From NCBI GenBank assembly GCA_026419785.1, contig JAODTK010005637.1, forward strand, positions 359,603-423,602: a stretch of 64,000 bases of DNA. Reading direction: 5' to 3'. The notes beneath the pieces were generated by a model. That model saw only the letters and a list, made by a program, of their open reading frames with translations, did not search any database and had not been told where the DNA came from. This document shows, piece by piece, positions 61,191-64,000 of this stretch; position 1 is the first letter of the stretch; each line of letters opens with the position of its first letter. The translations under genes and the position numbers were made by a program. The DNA comes from Sclerodactyla briareus. Its lineage: Eukaryota; Echinodermata; Holothuroidea; Dendrochirotida; Sclerodactylidae.

Positions 61191-61722
61191 CCAGAGAGCC
61201 CAATGGCTTAGTGATTCCTTGACACTTTCTGACACGTATAGCCATACCAAGGGACAAACGGAAGATTGTACCAGCCATATGGCAACATAACGTCTGACAA
61301 ATTCCCCATTTTTCCCCAACCAACCAATAGGTTCCTATACTCTTGATAGGAACAGCGTAACCACAACTACTTTCAGGTTCTTTCCAGACTTCTACCTCTA
61401 GTGACCTCAGACCTGACCCCAAAACAATAGGGTTCATGTACTCATCATGGGGAACACACATACCAAGTATGGGCTTCATCCATCCATTTGGGGTCGAGTA
61501 TGTTTACAAGCCAAAATTGGTCAAAATATCGGCTTTTCACGAATTTTCTATGTTTTTGGACGAAGACACCCCCGACCAGACCAGAAACGATAGGGTTCTT
61601 GTACTCTCCATAAGGAAGTATATCCCAAATTTCAACTTGACTCTGACCAACCATTCTGGGCTTGTTGTGTTTACAAGGTTTAATGACTTCTGGTGACCCA
61701 GATGAACTCAGAGTCCCTGTGA
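61191..61722 (-). mobile_element. Satellite-family element, inverted, about 1.2 monomers plus right-end segment
   Basis: Read on the minus strand from 61722: AAACCTTGTAAACACAACAA, CCCAGAATGGTTGGTCAGAG, CTTATGGAGAGTACAAGAAC, CCCCATGATGAGTACATGAA, then the right-end segment with AGGAACCTATTGGTTGG, GGGAATTTGTCAGACGTTAT and the 61191-61260 stretch. It carries no CAGTCATGACAGTG end, so it is truncated on its left. Orientation is opposite to the 31.8-52.97 kb array. Confidence 0.85.
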
Positions 61723-61741
61723 TCAAGAGGGTGGGGGATGA

Positions 61742-62132
61742 GCGGCATTAGCCTCAGTCGCAGAGCCCCAGACGTGTGATTCAAAGAACGTGAGTCTGAA
61801 TCCTACAAGTCCCACGGGCCCTTTCCATAGTGCCTTTAGACAAGGAGTGTCACCTCAACTGCACGTTACCCACGTGTACAAATGGGGACCTTGTGAGGTG
61901 ACTTGTGATTAGTAGTCATGCTTCTATGGTGGCGGCATCCTATTGGGACGTCCCCCGGGGACACGATGGAGTGTATGGCACTGAAATTGTGTGGTCGGGA
62001 GTGACCCAGAAGAGGTGCGTACTTATATAGTGAACAGGTGTGACAAGTCACTAATGATTAGGGGTATCATCTGGGAAGCGCTTTGATCACGTCGGAAAAG
62101 CGCTATATAGCCGGTGGTATCCTTATTATTAT
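61742..62132 (+). mobile_element. tRNA-derived SINE
   Basis: The head has an A box-like TAGCCTCAGTCGCAGAGC (about 61750-61767) and a B box-like GAGTCTGAATCC. The body has ACAAATGGGGACCTTGTGAG, matching CTAAATGGGGACCTGTGAGG of the SINE at 20966-21255. The tail is CGGAAAAGCGCTATATAGCC followed by TTATTATTAT. It sits directly beside the truncated left side of the inverted satellite element. Confidence 0.7.
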
Positions 62133-62439
62133 GATCAAGCCTTTTTCTGAACGCAGAGGCATCGCTGTCAGCATCCAACAAGCTGGTGAAAGTCCCGAGT
62201 CATGTGTTCCACAACTCTTGTGGGGAGCGACACCCATAATTCCTGAAACAGGCCTATCAGAGTATATTGCTCCACAGACTTCCCACCAACAGATGCAAGC
62301 ACTCCACATGACCTATAGAGTTCACCCCATTCATTACAGAAGGTGTATTTGTAACAGCATAGATTGAGTCAATCATTGCAGACATGGGCGGTGTTCCTAG
62401 GTCGATTCAAGCGTGCACTAAGTATCACTCAACCGTTCG
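62133..62439. other. Unrecognised; possibly LINE upstream part
   Basis: Lies between the SINE and the LINE. The start of LINE similarity is not sharp, so part of this may be decayed LINE linker sequence. Confidence 0.3.
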
Positions 62440-63067
62440 ACCCGCGGACCAAAGTCTGCTCTTCGAAGGTCATTTGGACGACTCCATTGGTGAAAAAAGG
62501 GGAACCTCATTCTTTTCTGCCACATCATACAAACGCTGAGGCCCAGACACAGAAATTATTAGATGTCTTTGATGGAAAGATCGCAAAGTTACGCGAGAAC
62601 TTCCCTATGACACCCGTGAAGAACAACTCACACACGTGGTGCAGCTGTCCAGTCTTTCTCGCCCATCTTTACGGAATTCACTTCGGTACTAAGAAATCTT
62701 CTCAACCTCCTCCTATCCATGAACAATAAATCATGTTCCTTGGACCCGCCACCGACCAAGTTATTGGAGATGGGTCTTCCTGCTGTGATTGGTGACCTGG
62801 TCAATATTGTCAAGGGTGTCCGTTTGACACACAAGCGCTGATAGATACGAACATCTGTTGTTCCGACTATTGCTTAAAAACCGGAATTGACCCACAACAT
62901 TGGCCAACTATAGCGAGTGTTTGAAATCCTGCCTTGAACATGTGTTTCTGGAATGGACTGTCTTCAACCAGATTGGCGGTCATCTCACGTCGTTCACCAT
63001 TCATTCGAAGTTTTAGTCAGTATACCGGCTGAATCACTCACAGAACTGCCCTCCTGGCGAGTGCGCA
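62440..63067 (+). pseudogene. LINE fragment: linker and N-terminal part of reverse transcriptase
   Basis: The translation gives KKGEPHSFLPHHTNAEAQTQ, KLLDVFDGKIAKLRENFP, then after a frame change LLSMNNKSCSLDPPPTKLLE and GLPAVIGDLVNIV, and further on LANY-, LEHVFLEW-, NQIGGHLTS- and YRLNHSQ-like pieces. This is the linker plus RT motifs 0-2a of CR1/Jockey-type LINEs: the K-S-C-S-L-D-P block, the A-N-Y-R-P block and the Q-S-A-Y-R block. Frameshifts and stops are frequent. The catalytic centre is not reached: the copy ends where the inverted satellite element's right-end segment starts. Confidence 0.8.
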
Positions 63068-63124
63068 ATGATGTACTGGAACCTGAACGCTCATCGCTAT
63101 TCGCGATTTCACTCAATTGTACAT

Positions 63125-64000
63125 GAGTCACAGATGAAAATGTACCCAAAAGCCAAATGCTTAGGTGATCCTTGCCTGTTTTGTCACCCTATCCACGACA
63201 CACGACAAATGGTAGATGTACCAGTTCATTATGGCAACATAACGTCTGACAACTTCCTATCTTTACCAATCAACTAATAGGGTTCCTTGTACCCCTCGGA
63301 AGGAAGCTACACACTAAATTTCAAGGTTTTCAGACTTTGGACTCTGGTAACCTTGGATACTCAGACTGACCCAAAACAATAGGGTTCATGTACTCACCAT
63401 GGGGAATACACAAACCAAGTCTGAGCCTCATTAAAACACCGCCCTTTAACCAAAACAATGGGGTTCATGGACTTCCCATGAGAAATATACACACGAATTC
63501 ACAACCTGATCAGACCAACCGTTCTGGACTAACCGTTGTTTACAAGGTTTTCAGACTTTGAACCTCTGGTGACCTCAGATACCTCTGGACCTGACCCCAA
63601 ACAATAGGGTTCTGTACTCATCATTGGGAACACACATACCAAGTATGAGCTTCATCCCATCCGGGTGGGGTGATTAATCGTGTTTACAAGCCAAAACTGG
63701 CCACAATTCGAATTTTCCAAATTTCTATTTCAACTTCAGCTTCCCGCCTAACCAAAACAATAGGGGTTCCTGTACTCCCCATAAAAAGCTATATACCTAA
63801 TTCAACTTGATCAGACGCACCATTCTGGACTTATCGTGTTTCAAGGTTTTCAGACTTGGACCTCTGGTGACCTCAGATGACCCTCTACCTGAACCCAAAA
63901 CAATAGAGTTTCATGTTCTCATCACGGTGACACATACCAAGTATGAGCTTCATCCATCCGGGTGGGGTAAGAGTTTATCGTGTTTTACAAACCAAAATTG
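63125..64000 (-). mobile_element. Satellite-family element, inverted, right-end segment plus >2 monomers (cut by window end)
   Basis: 63125-63295 is the right-end segment (CAACATAACGTCTGACAACT, CAACTAATAGGGTTCCTTGT), followed leftwards on the minus strand by monomers carrying CAAACAATAGGGTTC, TACCAAGTATGAGCTTCATC, GGTTTTCAGACTTTG and CTCTGGTGACCTCAGAT. It continues past the window edge, so a second array of unknown length, in opposite orientation, may lie beyond. Confidence 0.85.

Overview
The window looks like nuclear DNA from an animal, most likely a marine invertebrate (echinoderm, hemichordate, cephalochordate or mollusc; I cannot decide which). The grounds are several 5'-truncated LINEs of Jockey-like and CR1/L2-like type, a Tc1-like transposase remnant, tRNA-derived SINEs with a GCGCTATAT tail, hAT-like and other MITEs, many microsatellites and a 21 kb satellite array. 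There is no operon structure and no intact gene. I could not find one convincing host protein-coding gene in 64 kb; the only candidate is a short piece near 53.65-53.93 kb.

Layout. From 1 to 8.0 kb, two direct copies of an unknown >2.2 kb repeat (1-2218 and about 5736-8022) flank a 5'-truncated Jockey-like LINE with a 30-nt poly(A) tail (2850-3847). Both copies keep a TATA box and an initiator-like TCAGT. From 8 to 16.5 kb come diverged duplicated segments, a CACTCTAAAA-ended MITE (10386-10540), a minus-strand CR1/L2-like LINE end (10940-11680), a Tc1-like transposase pseudogene (13292-13675), a hairpin MITE (about 14.0-14.16 kb), an old relative of the large satellite (about 14.2-14.6 kb) and a 14-copy, 43-bp minisatellite (15813-16410). 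From 16.5 to 31.6 kb is mostly featureless AT-rich DNA with nested insertions: a SINE inside an old satellite-family element (20820-21830), a MITE inside one arm of a segmental duplication (24.2-25.98 kb), a long foldback (27172-27290) and degenerate ~150-bp tandem repeats (28.1-28.9 kb).

The dominant feature is a tandem array of about 67 monomers averaging about 313 bp (31.8-52.97 kb). It is not a featureless satellite. Its left edge begins with CAGTCATGACAGTG plus a TG/ATGT microsatellite, and the same left edge occurs at 20820. Its right edge is a roughly 180-bp non-monomer segment that recurs, inverted, beside one to two monomers at 61.19-61.72 kb and 63.13-64.0 kb. The simplest reading is a mobile or amplifying element with fixed ends and a variable number of internal monomers, one copy of which has expanded into a satellite. 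Each monomer carries four AGGTCA half-sites in a DR1-DR4-DR4 layout, followed by an HNF4-like box.

The right end (53-64 kb) holds LINE fragments, SINEs, a degraded tRNA-like sequence, a diverged 400-bp tandem duplication and the inverted element copies. Repeat copies differ from each other by very many 1-2 base indels, whereas the Tc1-like remnant is free of indels over 384 bp. This suggests a long-read assembly in which repeats were not polished, so reading frames inside repeats should not be trusted.
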